Source of the DNA: Streptomyces sp. AM 2-1-1
GTDB lineage: Bacteria > Actinomycetota > Actinomycetes > Streptomycetales > Streptomycetaceae
DNA: 64,000 bases
Assembly (NCBI RefSeq): GCF_029167645.1
Contig: NZ_CP119147.1
Coordinates: 6,404,501 to 6,468,500 of the forward strand
Direction of reading: 5' to 3'
A model generated the notes under the pieces. The model was not told where the DNA came from, made no database searches, and saw only the letters and a program-made list of their open reading frames with translations. Position numbers and translations under genes: made by a program. Below are positions 36,086-44,729 of this stretch, piece after piece. The number at the start of each line of letters is the position of its first letter. The first letter of the stretch is position 1.

Positions 36086-37669
36086 TTGCAACGCACTGCA
36101 GTGCTCGGCGCAGCCGGCACTCTGATCGCGGGGACGCTCATAGCGGGCATGACGGCCGCACCGGCGGCCGGAGCGGACAGACACGAGCACCACGCGGGGG
36201 CGGCCGAGGCGCGCGGAGCCGCGATCGCCGCGGACCGCGCCGGACGCGCCGGCATCGACTGGGCGGACTGCCCCGCCGACTACGCGCTCCCCAAGCCCAT
36301 CCAGTGCGGCTGGGTGACCGTCCCGCTCGACTACACCAAGCCGTACGGCAAGCAGATCAAGCTCGCCGTCGACCGCCACGTGAGCACCGGTACGGCCGCG
36401 GAGCGCCAGGGTGCCCTCCTCTACAACCCCGGCGGTCCCGGTGGTTCCGGCCTGCGCTTCCCGACCCGGATCACCAACAAGAACCCGGTCTGGACCAAGG
36501 TCGCCGCGGCGTACGACTTCGTGGGCTTCGAGCCGCGCGGCGTCGGACACTCCGCACCGATCTCCTGCGCCGACCCGCAGGAGTACGTCAAGGTGCCCAA
36601 GGCCGACCCGGTGCCCGACACCGAGGCCGACAAGCGTGCCCAGCGCAAGCTCGCCGCCGAATACGCGGCCGGCTGCGCCGAGCGCAGCGGGGACCTGCTG
36701 CCGCAGATGACCACCCTCAACACCGTGCGCGACCTGGACGTGATCCGGGCGGCGCTCGGCGAGAAGAAGCTGAACTTCCTGGGCGTCTCCTACGGCACCT
36801 ACCTGGGAGCCGTCTACGGCACGCTCTTCCCGGGCCACGTGCGCCGCATGGTCGTGGACAGCGTCGTCAACCCGGAGCGGAGCAACATCTGGTACGAAGC
36901 CAACCTCAACCAGGACGTCGCCTTCCAGACCCGCTGGGAGGACTGGCAGGCCTGGGTCGCCCGGCACGACGACGTCTACCACATCGGTGACACCCCGCAG
37001 AAGGTCGAGCAGGCGTGGCTCACGCTGCGCGCCGCCGCGAAGAAGAACCCCATCGGCGGCGTCGTCGGCCCCGCCGAGCTCATCGGCTTCTTCCAGAGCG
37101 CGCCGTACTACGACTCCTCCTGGGCGCCCGTCGCCCGGACCTGGAGCGCGTACCTGGCGGGCGACACCCAGGCTCTCGTCGACGCCGTCGCCCCCGACCT
37201 CGGCGACACCGCGGGCAACATCGCCTCCGAGAACAGCAACGCCGTGTACACGGCGGTCGAGTGCGCGGACGCGCAGTGGCCGGTCAGCTGGCGCACCTGG
37301 GACCGGGACAACACCCGGCTGCACCGCGACTACCCGTTCCTGACCTGGGCCAACGCGTGGATGAACCTGCCGTGCGCCACCTGGCCGACCAAGCGGCAGA
37401 CCCCCACCGAGGTGAGGACGGGCAAGGGTCTCCCGGCCGTCCTGATCGTGCAGTCCACGCGTGACGCCGCGACCCCCTACGAGGGCGCGGTAGAACTGCA
37501 CCAGCGGTTCAAGGGCTCCCGGCTCATCACCGAGAAGGGCGCCGGATCGCACGGCGTCACCGGGCTCGTGAACCCGTGCGTCAACGAGCGGGTAAACACC
37601 TACCTGCTCACCGGCCGCACCGACCGGCACGACGTGACCTGCGCACCGCACGCCACCCCCGTGCCGTAG
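36086..37669 (+). CDS. Secreted alpha/beta hydrolase (tripeptidyl aminopeptidase family)
   Basis: 527 aa from TTG 36086, chosen because GGGGGAGG lies 6 nt upstream and because it puts a proper signal peptide first (QRTAVLGAAGTLIAGTLIAG, cleavage near AAPAAGA). The mature protein matches the Streptomyces SlpD/SlpE/Tap group of serine peptidases: QCGWVTVPLDYTKPYG, LYNPGGPGGSG (oxyanion region), FVGFEPRGVGHSAP, LGVSYGTYLGA with the nucleophile Ser, VQSTRDAATPYEGA with the Asp and GAGSHGV with the His. It is a C-terminal TAP-like fold enzyme, trimming tripeptides from extracellular proteins. Confidence 0.92.
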   Translation: MQRTAVLGAAGTLIAGTLIAGMTAAPAAGADRHEHHAGAAEARGAAIAADRAGRAGIDWADCPADYALPKPIQCGWVTVPLDYTKPYGKQIKLAVDRHVSTGTAAERQGALLYNPGGPGGSGLRFPTRITNKNPVWTKVAAAYDFVGFEPRGVGHSAPISCADPQEYVKVPKADPVPDTEADKRAQRKLAAEYAAGCAERSGDLLPQMTTLNTVRDLDVIRAALGEKKLNFLGVSYGTYLGAVYGTLFPGHVRRMVVDSVVNPERSNIWYEANLNQDVAFQTRWEDWQAWVARHDDVYHIGDTPQKVEQAWLTLRAAAKKNPIGGVVGPAELIGFFQSAPYYDSSWAPVARTWSAYLAGDTQALVDAVAPDLGDTAGNIASENSNAVYTAVECADAQWPVSWRTWDRDNTRLHRDYPFLTWANAWMNLPCATWPTKRQTPTEVRTGKGLPAVLIVQSTRDAATPYEGAVELHQRFKGSRLITEKGAGSHGVTGLVNPCVNERVNTYLLTGRTDRHDVTCAPHATPVP

Positions 37670-37689
37670 CCACCGGCCGCGGCAGGAAC

Positions 37690-37730
37690 GGGGTGCGGGT
37701 GGCCGGAACACCGCCGGCCACCCGCACCCC
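37690..37730. terminator. Bidirectional hairpin terminator
   Basis: A perfect 17-bp stem (GGGGTGCGGGTGGCCGG with CCGGCCACCCGCACCCC) around a 7-nt loop, midway between the convergent hydrolase (ends 37669) and acyltransferase (ends 37747) genes. Confidence 0.85.
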
Positions 37731-37746
37731 TTCGCTCAGCGCACCG

Positions 37747-38529
37747 TCAGCGCTCTTCGCCCCCCTCGCGCCCGGAACCGGGCCCCGGCTTCGGCCGGAG
37801 GGCTCGGGCGGACCCGCGCCGGGCGTCGCGCGGGGCCTTCCGCTGCCCGGTGGCGGCCGCGGCGGCCTTCACCTTCGCCGCGTACTCGTCCACGTACTCC
37901 TGACCGGACAGGTGCAGGATCGCGTACATGATCTCGTCGGTGACCGCCCGGATCGCGGCCTTCTGGTTGTCCATCCCGGCGTAGCGAGAGAAGTCCAGCG
38001 GCTCGCCGAAACGGATCGTGACCTGCCGGATACTGGGCACCTTCTGACCGGGAGGCTGGATCTCGAAGGTGCCGACCATGGCGCAGGGGATCACCGGTAC
38101 CCCTGCCCGGATGGCCATCACCGCGACCCCCACCTTGCCCTTGTAGAGGCGCCCGTCGTGCGAGCGGGTGCCCTCCGGGTAGATGCCGAGCAGCTCGCCC
38201 TTGGCGAGCACCCCGAGCCCTTCCCGGATCGCCGCCGCGCCCGCCTCCTTGCCCGACCGGTCCACCGGGATCTGGCCGATGCTGTGGAAGAACGCCGCGG
38301 TCAGCCGGCCCTTGATGCCGGGGCCGGTGAAGTACTCCGCCTTCGCCAGGAAGGTGATGCGGCGCTTCAGCATGGCCGGCATCAGGAAGTGGTCCGAGAA
38401 CGACAGGTGGTTGCCCGCGACGATCGCGGCCCCCTCCGCCGGGATGTGGTCGAGCCCTTCGATCCGCGGCCTGAAGAGCAGCCGCAGGAGCGGGCCGAGC
38501 ACGGCGTACTTCAGTACGTAGTAGAACAC
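37747..38529 (-). CDS. 1-acyl-sn-glycerol-3-phosphate acyltransferase (PlsC-like)
   Basis: 260 aa. The acyltransferase motif I is GNHLSFSDHF (NHxxxxD), motif III is IYPEGTRSHDG and motif IV is GVPVIPCAMVG. A hydrophobic start (FYYVLKYAVLGPLLRLLF) can anchor it to the membrane. The C-terminus from about residue 215 is a basic Lys/Arg-rich tail. It transfers an acyl group to lysophosphatidic acid in phospholipid synthesis; Streptomyces have several paralogues, so the exact acceptor is not fixed. Ends at the shared terminator. Confidence 0.92.
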   Translation of the reverse strand: MFYYVLKYAVLGPLLRLLFRPRIEGLDHIPAEGAAIVAGNHLSFSDHFLMPAMLKRRITFLAKAEYFTGPGIKGRLTAAFFHSIGQIPVDRSGKEAGAAAIREGLGVLAKGELLGIYPEGTRSHDGRLYKGKVGVAVMAIRAGVPVIPCAMVGTFEIQPPGQKVPSIRQVTIRFGEPLDFSRYAGMDNQKAAIRAVTDEIMYAILHLSGQEYVDEYAAKVKAAAAATGQRKAPRDARRGSARALRPKPGPGSGREGGEER

Positions 38530-38642
38530 GGAGGGTGAACCTCGTTCTGCCGGATCGGCCTCGGGCTGCTTCGTACCGGGTCGGGGTGGTGCGGGCCCGT
38601 CAGTCTAGGCCGTACGGCGCCGGGGGCCGCGCGTACACGGGA

Positions 38643-38673
38643 CGCGGGCCGCCGGGGCACGGGGCGGCCCGCG
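38643..38673 (-). terminator. Hairpin downstream of 52-aa membrane gene
   Basis: An 11-bp perfect stem (CGCGGGCCGCC with GGCGGCCCGCG) and 9-nt loop, beginning 16 nt after the stop of the small gene at 38689. Likely terminator separating it from plsC. Confidence 0.7.
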
Positions 38674-38688
38674 CCCGGACCCACCGGC

Positions 38689-38847
38689 TCAGGCGTCCCG
38701 TACGGCGAGCATGCCGAGCGTGCAGAGCCCCAGCACCACCCAACCGAACCAGAGCCAGCCGTTGCTCCCCATCGCCACCGTGTACGCCGTCACCGCCACC
38801 AGGGCAGCGACGGTGATGATCCCCATGGACTTCGTCGATCCGGACAT
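38689..38847 (-). CDS. Small two-helix membrane protein (52 aa)
   Basis: 52 aa, below the usual 60-aa reporting limit. It begins MSGSTKSMGIITVAALVAV and continues as two hydrophobic helices, IITVAALVAVTAYTVAMG and WLWFGWVVLGLCTLGMLAV, ending in VRDA. Codon use follows the genome bias. GGAGCG precedes the ATG at 38847, and a hairpin terminator follows the stop. It is encoded between the CtaG-like and PlsC-like genes on the same strand, 66 bp after ctaG. Function unknown; the position suggests a possible membrane partner of the oxidase-assembly protein (inference). Confidence 0.7.
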   Translation of the reverse strand: MSGSTKSMGIITVAALVAVTAYTVAMGSNGWLWFGWVVLGLCTLGMLAVRDA

Positions 38848-38913
38848 GCGCGCACGCTCCTCGTCGGCCGCGCGGCCGTTGGGACCATGGTCGCCCCCGA
38901 GGCGGGTGGAGCG

Positions 38914-39867
38914 CTACTGTCCGCGCGCCTGCAATGAGGCCAGATACGCGTTGTACGCGGCCAGCTCCTGGTCGCCGTCCCGGTCCGCCGCCCGGTCGGA
39001 GCGCTTGGCGAGCCGCTGGTCGGACCGGTACCACTGGAAGACCAGCGCGATCAGCACCAGCACGGAGGGCACCTCGCTGAACGCCCAGGCGATACCGCCC
39101 GCCCAGCCCTGGTCGCTCAGCGCATCGATGCCCAGCGAGGCCGGGGGGTGCTTGTACGTCTCCACCATCGGCTGGGACGCCATCATCAGGGCGATGCCGA
39201 AGAACGCGTGGAACGGCATTCCCGCGAAGAGTTCCAGCATCCGCATCACGTAACCGGGGCGGTGCGGCCCCGGGTCGATCCCCATGATCGGCCAGAAGAA
39301 GACCAGCCCGACGGCGAGGAAGTGCACCATCATGGCCAGGTGCCCGACGGTCGAGCCCATGAGGAAATCGAAGAGCGGGGTGAAGTAGAGCGCGTAGAGG
39401 CTCGCGATGAAGAGCGGGATCGTGAAGGCCGGATGCGTGATCATCTTCATGTAGCGGCTCTGCAGCAGCATCAGCAGCACTTCGCGCGGACCCTTGCCAC
39501 CCCGCCGCCCGGCCACCGGCAGAGCCCGCAGCGCCAGCGTCACCGGAGCCCCGAGCAGCAGCAGGATCGGCGAGAGCATGCTGATCACCATGTGCTGGAT
39601 CATGTGCACACTGAACATGACCATGCCGTAGTCGTTGAGCCGCGTGCACATCACCAGGGCGATGCTCACCACCCCGACCACGAAGAAGACGATCCGGTTG
39701 ACCGGCCAGCCGTCCCCGCGCCGCCGCAGCCGCACCACGGCCCAGCCGTACAGGGCCAGCGCCGCGAGGCAGCCGATCAGGAAGACCGGGTCCGCCGAGA
39801 ACGCGAGCCCGCGGCCGAGTGTGAACGGCGGCAGATCCATGTCCATGCCGTGCCCGCCGTGATCCAT
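38914..39867 (-). CDS. CtaG-like cytochrome c oxidase assembly protein
   Basis: 317 aa with a His/Met-rich N-terminus (MDHGGHGMDMDLPP) that may bind copper, then about seven membrane helices (PVFLIGCLAALALYGWAVV, IVFFVVGVVSIALVMC, MISMLSPILLLLGAPVTLAL and others). The caa3_CtaG family motif is MVMFSVHMIQHMVIS, with His residues in the membrane, and the HFLAVGLVFFWPIMGIDPGP loop. The family supports assembly of caa3/aa3 oxidase, probably by copper delivery. ATG 39867 is preceded by GGAG. A terminator separates it from the pfk gene upstream. Confidence 0.9.
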   Translation of the reverse strand: MDHGGHGMDMDLPPFTLGRGLAFSADPVFLIGCLAALALYGWAVVRLRRRGDGWPVNRIVFFVVGVVSIALVMCTRLNDYGMVMFSVHMIQHMVISMLSPILLLLGAPVTLALRALPVAGRRGGKGPREVLLMLLQSRYMKMITHPAFTIPLFIASLYALYFTPLFDFLMGSTVGHLAMMVHFLAVGLVFFWPIMGIDPGPHRPGYVMRMLELFAGMPFHAFFGIALMMASQPMVETYKHPPASLGIDALSDQGWAGGIAWAFSEVPSVLVLIALVFQWYRSDQRLAKRSDRAADRDGDQELAAYNAYLASLQARGQ

Positions 39868-39925
39868 CTGTTCACTCCTGCTGGGGGACGTCCCCCATTC
39901 GTACCGGTTGTCCGGTCCAGACTAG

Positions 39926-39961
39926 GACTGCCCCCGGCCGCACTCGCGGCCGGGGGCAGTC
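39926..39961. terminator. Perfect 16-bp hairpin terminator after pfkA
   Basis: GACTGCCCCCGGCCGC (39926-39941) pairs perfectly with 39946-39961 around the loop ACTC. It lies 45 nt after the stop of the phosphofructokinase gene on the minus strand and upstream of the CtaG start, so it closes the pfkA transcript. Confidence 0.9.
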
Positions 39962-40005
39962 CCGGGGTGTCGTGGCCCCCGCCGGGAGGCGTGGGGAAGG
40001 CTGGG

Positions 40006-41031
40006 TCAGAGCACGCACTCGACCTCGGCGTACCGCTCCGGCGGAACGGTCTTGAGGGTCTCCACCGCCGAGGTCAGCGGCACCATCTCGATGTCCGTGC
40101 CGTGCAGCGCGGTCATCATGCCGAACTCTCCCCGGTGCGCCGCCTCCACCGCGTGCCAGCCGAACCGGGTGGCGAGCACCCGGTCGTACGCCGTCGGGGT
40201 ACCGCCGCGCTGCACGTGGCCGAGGATGACCGGGCGGGCCTCCTTGCCGAGGCGCTGCTCCAGCTCGACCGAGAGCTGGGACGCTATCCCCGCGAACCGC
40301 TCGTGGCCGTAGACGTCCTGGGAGCCGGTGGCGAAGTCCATCGTGCCGTCCTGCGGCTTGGCGCCCTCGGCGACCACCACGATCGCGAACTTCTTGCCGG
40401 CCGAGAAGCGCTCCCCGACGACCCGGGTCAGCTCGTCGATGTGGAACGGCCGCTCCGGCACGACGATGGCGTGCGCGCCGGCCGCCATGCCCGAGTGCAG
40501 CGCGATCCACCCGGTGTGACGGCCCATGACCTCGACGATCAGCACCCGCTGGTGCGACTCGGCGGTCGTCTTCAGCCGGTCCAGCGCTTCGGTGGCCACC
40601 CCCACGGCGGTGTCGAAGCCGAAGGTGACGTCGGTGGAGGCGATGTCGTTGTCGATCGTCTTCGGTACGCCGACGATCGGCAGTCCCGCCTCGGAGAGGA
40701 GGTTGGCCGCCTTCAGGGTGCCCTCGCCGCCGATCGGGATGATCGCGTCCAGGCCCAGGTCGGCGACGTGCCCGCGGGCACGCTCCACACCGTCCCGCAG
40801 GTGGGCGGGCTGAACCCGGGACGAGCCGAGGATGGTGCCGCCGAGGGCCAGGATTCCGCCGACCGCGTCCAGGTCGAGTTTGCGGTAGTCGCACTCCAGG
40901 AGGCCGCGCCAGCCGTCGTGGAAGCCGATGACCTCGTCGCCGTGGTCGACAACCGCCCGGTGCACGACGGAGCGGATGACTGCGTTGAGACCGGGGCAGT
41001 CGCCGCCGGACGTGAGGACACCAATGCGCAT
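40006..41031 (-). CDS. pfkA: 6-phosphofructokinase (ATP-type)
   Basis: 341 aa from ATG 41031 (MRIGVLTSGGDCPGLNAV). Key motifs: GGDCPGLN (nucleotide Gly loop), IIPIGGEGTLKAA, where Gly after GGE favours ATP over pyrophosphate as phosphate donor, PKTIDNDI with the catalytic Asp, and VMGRHTGWIAL and GHVQRGGTPTAYDR for fructose-6-phosphate binding. It phosphorylates F6P to F1,6BP, the commitment step of glycolysis. Streptomyces keep several pfkA paralogues. It ends at a strong terminator and stands alone. Confidence 0.96.
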   Translation of the reverse strand: MRIGVLTSGGDCPGLNAVIRSVVHRAVVDHGDEVIGFHDGWRGLLECDYRKLDLDAVGGILALGGTILGSSRVQPAHLRDGVERARGHVADLGLDAIIPIGGEGTLKAANLLSEAGLPIVGVPKTIDNDIASTDVTFGFDTAVGVATEALDRLKTTAESHQRVLIVEVMGRHTGWIALHSGMAAGAHAIVVPERPFHIDELTRVVGERFSAGKKFAIVVVAEGAKPQDGTMDFATGSQDVYGHERFAGIASQLSVELEQRLGKEARPVILGHVQRGGTPTAYDRVLATRFGWHAVEAAHRGEFGMMTALHGTDIEMVPLTSAVETLKTVPPERYAEVECVL

Positions 41032-41194
41032 TGCCCGGGGAACCTTTGCAACGTGGGCCGACGACCGGACCGCGTCGTCCGGCTGAATACCCGCCACCCT
41101 ACCGGCGCAGGGTGGCGGGACCGTACCCTCTGTCCGCCTGCTGGACTCCGCTCAATTGAGCCGGATTTGACTCAGGCGAAACACGGCGGACACA

Positions 41195-41923
41195 TCAGGC
41201 CGGCTGGGTCGCCGCGGCGATCCGTTCCGAGCGCAGCGCCTCGTACCAGTGGTCGTTCACCGGCGGCAGCGCGTTGACGTCGAGGGCCAGCTTCAACAGC
41301 AGGTCGGCGACGAGCGGGTTGCGCGCCAGCACCGGACCGTGCATGTACGTCCCGAACACGGTGTCGCTGTACGCCCCCTCGGTACCGTCGCCGGTGCCGT
41401 TGCCGCGGCCCACCTTGACCCGGGCGAACGGACGCGCCGTCGGACCGAGATGGGTGATGCCCTGGTGGTTCTCGAAACCGGTGAGCGGCGGCAGACCCAG
41501 GTTCGGGTCGATGTCGCCCAGGACGTCGCCGACGCACCGCGCGCCCTCGCCGCGGGTCGTCACGACGTCGAGCAGCCCGAGCCCCGGCTCCCGCTCCCCG
41601 AGGTCGTTGATGAACTCGTGGCCCAGGATCTGGTACCCCGCGCAGACCGAGAAGATGATCGCCCCGTTCGACGCGGCCCGGCTCAGCCCGCCGTCGCGGC
41701 GCAGCCGCTCCGCCGCCAGCCGCTGCGGCCGGTCCTCACCGCCGCCGATGAGGTAGATGTCGCCCGACGTGGGGATCGGCTGGTCGCTGCGCACGTCGAC
41801 CCGCTGCACGTCGAGACCGCGCTGCCGTGCCCGCCGCTCGACGACGAGGGCGTTGCCCTGGTCGCCGTAGGTGCTGAGGAGGTCGGGGTAGACCCAGACC
41901 AGACGCAGACCGTTGTTGCTCAT
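41195..41923 (-). CDS. gatD: Lipid II glutamine amidotransferase subunit
   Basis: 242 aa from ATG 41923. A class I glutamine amidotransferase domain of the CobB/CobQ type: IYLIGGGEDRPQ, FSVCAGYQILGHEF with the nucleophile Cys, LTGFENHQGIT and GTYMHGPVLARNP with the His. It supplies ammonia to MurT, amidating D-iso-Glu of lipid II to D-iso-Gln. The gene order murT-gatD is the standard pair, with 32 bp between the murT stop and the gatD start. It appears adapted as a separate subunit, not as a cobyric acid synthase. Confidence 0.94.
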   Translation of the reverse strand: MSNNGLRLVWVYPDLLSTYGDQGNALVVERRARQRGLDVQRVDVRSDQPIPTSGDIYLIGGGEDRPQRLAAERLRRDGGLSRAASNGAIIFSVCAGYQILGHEFINDLGEREPGLGLLDVVTTRGEGARCVGDVLGDIDPNLGLPPLTGFENHQGITHLGPTARPFARVKVGRGNGTGDGTEGAYSDTVFGTYMHGPVLARNPLVADLLLKLALDVNALPPVNDHWYEALRSERIAAATQPA

Positions 41924-41954
41924 GCTTCGTCCTCTCCGGAGGCCCTGGCGGGGA

Positions 41955-43193
41955 TCAGTTGCCGACACGACGGCGCAGATCCTGGAAGGCGGTGTAGTTG
42001 GCGATGACCTCGATGCGGCCGGGCGGGGCCAGCTGCACGGCCTCGTCCAGGGTCTCGCAGACGCGGAAGTCCAGACCGGCCACTTCGAGCCGGACGGCGA
42101 GGTCCATCTTGCGGTCCCCGAGCACGAAGATCGGGTGACCGGTCAGCTGCGTGTAGTCGACGTCCCACAGCCAGGAGGTGTCCGTGCCGTCCGCGCCGCG
42201 CGCGTTCACGGAGAGGATCACCGGCGTCGGCGGAGGATCGATGAGCGAGAAGGTCTCCAGCCAGCCGGCCGGGTTCTTCGCCAGCAGCAGCCGCAGCTCG
42301 CGGTCGTTGAAGGAGACCACGTCGTAGCGGCCTGCGACCGCCTGCACCTGGTACATCCGCTCCAGCGCCACCTGCGGGGGCACACCGAAGACGGCCGCCA
42401 CGGCGGCCGACGAGGTCGCGTTCGCCCGGTTCGCGCGACCGGGCAGCTGGAGGTGGATCGGCCAGGCCGAGCCGTGCGGGTCGAGCACGTAGTCGCCGTT
42501 GAGCGCCCAGCTGGGCGCCGGACGGCGGAAACCGCACTGCCCGCAGAACCAGTCGTCCCCGGGGCGCTGCATCACACCGCCGCAGGCGGGGCAGGACCAG
42601 GCGTCGTCCTTCCACGCCTGGCCGACCGCCACCCACACGACGTTCTGGGAGGACGAGGCCGCCCAGACGATCAGCGGGTCGTCCGCGTTGGCGATGATGA
42701 CCGCCTTCGATCCCGCCAGTCCCTCGCGCCAGTGCTCGGCGAGCATGCGGGTCTCCGCGGCGCGGTCGAGCTGGTCGCGGGAGAGGTTGAGCAGCGCGAT
42801 CGCCTTGGGCGTCGTGTCGCGTGCCACCCCGGCGAGGTACTTCTCGTCGACCTCGATCACACCGAACCGGGCGTCCGAGCCGCCGGCCAGCGCCGAGGTG
42901 ATGCCCGCGGGCATGTTGGCGCCGAGCGCGTTCGAGACGACGGGCCCAGCGGCCCGCAGCGCCTCGGCGATCAGCCGTGTGGTGGTCGTCTTGCCGTTCG
43001 TCGCCGACACGAGGATCACGTCCAGGTGCTGCGCCAGCCGCCCCAGCAGGTCGGGGTCGAGCTTGAGCGCCACCCGGCCGCCGATCACCGATCCGCTGCC
43101 GCGCCCCGCCGCGCGCGACACCGCCGCCGCGGCCTTGCCCGCCGTCACCGCCAGCTTGGCCCGCGGCGACAACGGCTCCGTGTTGCCTGCCAT
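41955..43193 (-). CDS. murT: Lipid II isoglutaminyl synthase Mur-ligase subunit
   Basis: 412 aa from ATG 43193, with AAGGAGG 10 nt upstream. The Mur ligase centre is VSATNGKTTTTRLIAE (P-loop) and FGVIEVDEKYLAG, and the C-terminal DUF1727 domain follows (NDRELRLLLAKNPAGW). A four-Cys zinc ribbon is visible: SCPACGG and FCGQCGF. It is the ATP-using partner of GatD in amidating the stem-peptide glutamate, which is essential for cross-linking in many actinobacteria. Divergent from peptide deformylase. Confidence 0.95.
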   Translation of the reverse strand: MAGNTEPLSPRAKLAVTAGKAAAAVSRAAGRGSGSVIGGRVALKLDPDLLGRLAQHLDVILVSATNGKTTTTRLIAEALRAAGPVVSNALGANMPAGITSALAGGSDARFGVIEVDEKYLAGVARDTTPKAIALLNLSRDQLDRAAETRMLAEHWREGLAGSKAVIIANADDPLIVWAASSSQNVVWVAVGQAWKDDAWSCPACGGVMQRPGDDWFCGQCGFRRPAPSWALNGDYVLDPHGSAWPIHLQLPGRANRANATSSAAVAAVFGVPPQVALERMYQVQAVAGRYDVVSFNDRELRLLLAKNPAGWLETFSLIDPPPTPVILSVNARGADGTDTSWLWDVDYTQLTGHPIFVLGDRKMDLAVRLEVAGLDFRVCETLDEAVQLAPPGRIEVIANYTAFQDLRRRVGN

Positions 43194-43306
43194 CGTCCTA
43201 GATCCTCCTTGCATCGGTCCACGCCCAGCCTATCGATGTCCGGTGCGGCGGCCGTACCGCGGCACCACGGAACCGGGTGGTCAAGGCGGACCGTACCCTT
43301 ACGGCC

Positions 43307-43855
43307 ATGCGAAACCGTCCGATCCCCGGCAGCTCCGGAATCATTCGTACCGTGAGCACCCTCGGTGACGCGGTCCTCCACCGCGCCTGCGAGGACGTCA
43401 CCGATTTCGGTCCGTCGCTCGCCCGGCTGGTGGAGGACATGTTCGCCACGATGTACGCGGCCCGGGGGGTCGGTCTCGCCGCGAACCAGATCGGTGTGCC
43501 GCTCCGGGTGTTCGTGTACGACTGCCCGGACGACGACGACGTCCGTCACCTGGGCCACCTGGTCAACCCCCGGCTGGTGGAGGCGGACGGCATCACGGTA
43601 CGCGGCCCGGAGGGGTGCCTGTCGCTGCCGGGCATCGAGGCCGGCACCCCGCGCTTCGACCGGGCCGTGGTGCGCGGGACCACCGTCACCGGCGAGGAGG
43701 CGGAGATCACCGGTACGGGGTGGTTCGCGCGCTGCCTTCAGCACGAGTGCGACCACCTGGACGGCACCGTCTACACCGACCGGCTCACCGGCCTGCGCCG
43801 GTCGCGGGCGCTGCGCAAGGCCCGCCGGGCACCCTGGGCCACCACCGGGGGCTGA
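43307..43855 (+). CDS. def: Peptide deformylase
   Basis: 182 aa from ATG 43307. The three PDF motifs are intact: GVGLAANQIG (motif 1), EGCLSLPG with the metal-ligand Cys (motif 2) and QHECDHLDG with the HExxH metal site (motif 3). It removes the formyl group from nascent proteins. Streptomyces usually have more than one def. Start spacing is normal, but no strong ribosome-binding site precedes it. It is divergent from murT across 113 bp. Confidence 0.97.
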   Translation: MRNRPIPGSSGIIRTVSTLGDAVLHRACEDVTDFGPSLARLVEDMFATMYAARGVGLAANQIGVPLRVFVYDCPDDDDVRHLGHLVNPRLVEADGITVRGPEGCLSLPGIEAGTPRFDRAVVRGTTVTGEEAEITGTGWFARCLQHECDHLDGTVYTDRLTGLRRSRALRKARRAPWATTGG

Positions 43856-43901
43856 CCGCCGGCGGAGGCCCGGGGGAGGTATCGGAAGCCGGGCGAAGAC
43901 G

Positions 43902-44549
43902 TCAGAAGCCGGGCGCGCCCGGACGGTCCCCGACCTCGGCCAGCCGGCCCCAGAGCAGGTCGGCGAGGCTGCGCACCAGGCGTTCGCGCGTGACGGGCCG
44001 GTCGCCCAGCCACCAGTCGCCCGCCGCGTGCATCATCCCCACGATGCCGTGTCCCCAGATCCGGGCCGTCACCTCGCCGTCCGCGCCGAGCGCCACCCGC
44101 TCCGCGATCACCTGCCCGAGCTCCTCGCCGAGCCGCCGCAGCAGGGGCACGGAGTGGCGGCCGGTGTCGAACCCCGGCTCCGGGGCGGGGGCGTCGTCGG
44201 ACGGGTGCATGAGGAAGCGGTAGACCTGCGGCCGCGCTTCGATGGCCGCGAGGTAGGTGTCGAGCGTGTTCTCCACCCGTCGGCGGCGTTCCGCGGGGGC
44301 GTCGAGCGCCGCGCGGAGGTTGGCGAGGAGGGCGTCGGTGTGGCGCTGCGCGAGGGCGCGGTAGAGGCCGCCCTTGTCGCCGAAGTGGCGGTAGAGGATC
44401 GGCTTGGTGATGCCCGCCTCGGCGGCGATGGCGTTCATGGAGGCCCCGGGGCCGTCCCTCAGTACCACCCGGTCGGCTGCCTCGAGCAGTTCCCGGCGCC
44501 GGTGCTCGGCCGCCGTCCGCTGCCGTTCGGCCTGTCGTGCGGTCTCCAT
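43902..44549 (-). CDS. TetR family regulator
   Basis: 215 aa from ATG 44549. The N-terminal TetR helix-turn-helix reads EHRRRELLEAADRVVLRDGPGASMNAIAAEAGITKPILYRHFGDKGGLYRAL. The C-terminal ligand domain is typical of TetR regulators acting on fatty acid or acyl-CoA genes (WGHGIVGMMHAAGDWWL). It is divergent from the acyl-CoA dehydrogenase gene, with a perfect palindrome between them, so it probably represses that gene in response to an acyl-CoA (inference). Confidence 0.93.
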   Translation of the reverse strand: METARQAERQRTAAEHRRRELLEAADRVVLRDGPGASMNAIAAEAGITKPILYRHFGDKGGLYRALAQRHTDALLANLRAALDAPAERRRRVENTLDTYLAAIEARPQVYRFLMHPSDDAPAPEPGFDTGRHSVPLLRRLGEELGQVIAERVALGADGEVTARIWGHGIVGMMHAAGDWWLGDRPVTRERLVRSLADLLWGRLAEVGDRPGAPGF

Positions 44550-44652
44550 CTTTCGCCCTCTCCCCGCCGTGGCACCTCTGGCCTGGCGCTTTCCGTCCGC
44601 CCGGGCAACGTAACACCCCCGTTCGCCGGGACGCCGGTCGGTCCGGAGGTGG

Positions 44653-44700
44653 TTGACAGCGGCTACTTGCCGGTAACAGACTGCTGTTACCGTAAGTAAC
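44653..44700. promoter_or_regulatory. Promoter and TetR operator of acyl-CoA dehydrogenase gene
   Basis: A TTGACA -35 hexamer (44653-44658) is followed by a perfect 22-bp inverted repeat, CGGTAACAG-ACTG-CTGTTACCG (44671-44692), which overlaps the likely -10 region. A second partly overlapping half-site pair, GTTAC-CGTAA-GTAAC (44686-44700), follows. Binding of the divergent TetR protein here would block RNA polymerase. A 22-bp exact repeat is very unlikely by chance. Confidence 0.8.
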
Positions 44701-44729
44701 GCAATGTCGGGCTGTACATGGAGGGGAAC

